Below, piece after piece: positions 63,734 to 64,000 of a DNA stretch of 64,000 bases. The stretch comes from Pusillimonas sp. UBA3987 (GTDB lineage Bacteria; Pseudomonadota; Gammaproteobacteria; Burkholderiales; Burkholderiaceae_B). Positions within the stretch are counted from its first letter, which is position 1, and each line of letters starts with the position of its first letter. The notes beneath the pieces were generated by a model. The model worked only from the letters and a program-made list of their open reading frames with translations. It did no database searches and was not told where the DNA came from. The translations under genes were made by a program, and so were the position numbers. The stretch lies in the NCBI GenBank assembly GCA_002384935.1, contig DGCD01000017.1:1-64000 (forward strand). The letters are read 5' to 3'.

Positions 63734-63766
63734 ATCGTTATTTATTCCTATTGCCCCAACGCCACA

Positions 63767-64000
63767 TTATTTGTCATCGACCTGAAGAATCGCAAGAAAA
63801 GCCTCCTGCGGAATTTCAACGTTACCGACCTGCTTCATGCGTTTTTTACCGGCTTTCTGTTTCTCGAGCAGTTTTTTCTTGCGCGAGATGTCGCCACCAT
63901 AACATTTGGCTAGAACATTCTTGCGCAAGGCTTTTACACTTTCACGCGCAATGATTTCCGAGCCGATTGCCGCCTGAATGGCAATATCGAACATTTGGCG
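63767..64000 (-). CDS. lepA: Elongation factor 4 (LepA), C-terminal part
   Basis: The last 77 codons of a gene that continues right of the window. The C-terminal end carries NVLAKCYGGDISRKKKLLEK, then QKAGKKRMKQVGNVEIP and QEAFLAILQ, diagnostic of LepA. LepA back-translocates ribosomes under stress. It is followed by lepB in the classical lepA-lepB order. Confidence 0.95.
   Translation of the reverse strand, partial: RQMFDIAIQAAIGSEIIARESVKALRKNVLAKCYGGDISRKKKLLEKQKAGKKRMKQVGNVEIPQEAFLAILQVDDK

Noticed and set aside
1..64000. CRISPR arrays, rRNA operons or insertion sequences
   Set aside because: No regularly spaced direct repeats, rRNA sequences or transposase genes were seen.

Overview
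The window reads as chromosomal DNA of a betaproteobacterium, most likely order Burkholderiales and close to Alcaligenaceae. The basis is gene content and order (rpmB-rpmG, leuS-lptE-holA-proA, ftsB-eno-kdsA-pyrG, lepA-lepB-rnc-era-recO, lptF/pepA-holC, fkpB-ispH), a fairly GC-rich base composition, and protein sequences resembling that group. This is judgement from recognition; no search was run.

Left end (1-2604): the tail of an integrated element. A 45-nt fragment of tRNA-Asn, holding only the part from the anticodon loop to the CCA end, lies at 2560-2604 with no 5' half. This is what an integrase using a tRNA anticodon loop leaves at the distal end of its element. Inside it are an ABC/OLD-like ATPase with a DUF4435 (Toprim-like) domain, a partial small membrane protein, a 26-bp palindrome, and two copies of a short repeat flanking the ATPase gene. 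This is the only clearly accessory segment.

2.7-20.2 kb: a DUF1275 membrane protein, then a long minus-strand stretch. It holds an alpha/beta hydrolase, a secreted trypsin-like protease, a PAS-GGDEF cyclase, a BetT-like choline transporter, a REC-EAL protein and a four-PAS hybrid histidine kinase (a c-di-GMP cluster). It continues with an acetyl-CoA group (small membrane protein, phaB-type reductase, phosphotransacetylase, acetate kinase) and fkpB-ispH-DUF945, which are chained by one-base overlaps.

20.2-40.9 kb: mostly plus strand. It contains radC, rpmE2, a GT39/ArnT-like transferase coupled to a MATE exporter, minus-strand cfa, a Bcr/CflA exporter, rpmB-rpmG, leuS-lptE-holA-proA-hemJ-rlmL, a 64-residue unknown with a textbook promoter, an RDD protein, a degenerate AMP-binding protein, a gamma-carbonic-anhydrase-like protein, hslO, and a TadE-like protein whose end runs antisense through ftsB.

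40.7-53.8 kb: ftsB, eno, a beta-CASP RNase-like protein, kdsA-pyrG and an aminopeptidase P (minus), ETF-QO (plus), and acs with an Atg22-like MFS protein and a HbpS/GlcG-like protein (minus).

53.8-64 kb: an NlpC/P60 lipoprotein, a DUF2325 gene with a Fur-box-like promoter, cysB, lptF diverging from pepA-holC, a BAX-inhibitor-1-like protein, and the lepA(partial)-lepB-rnc-era-recO-PIN operon with short or one-base overlaps. The recO product looks internally shortened. The most unusual points are the island boundary with its ATPase, the AMP-binding pseudoenzyme, the TadE/ftsB overlap, the shortened RecO with a coupled PIN gene, and the Fur-like DUF2325 promoter. Nothing in the window amounts to a clearly new multi-gene system.
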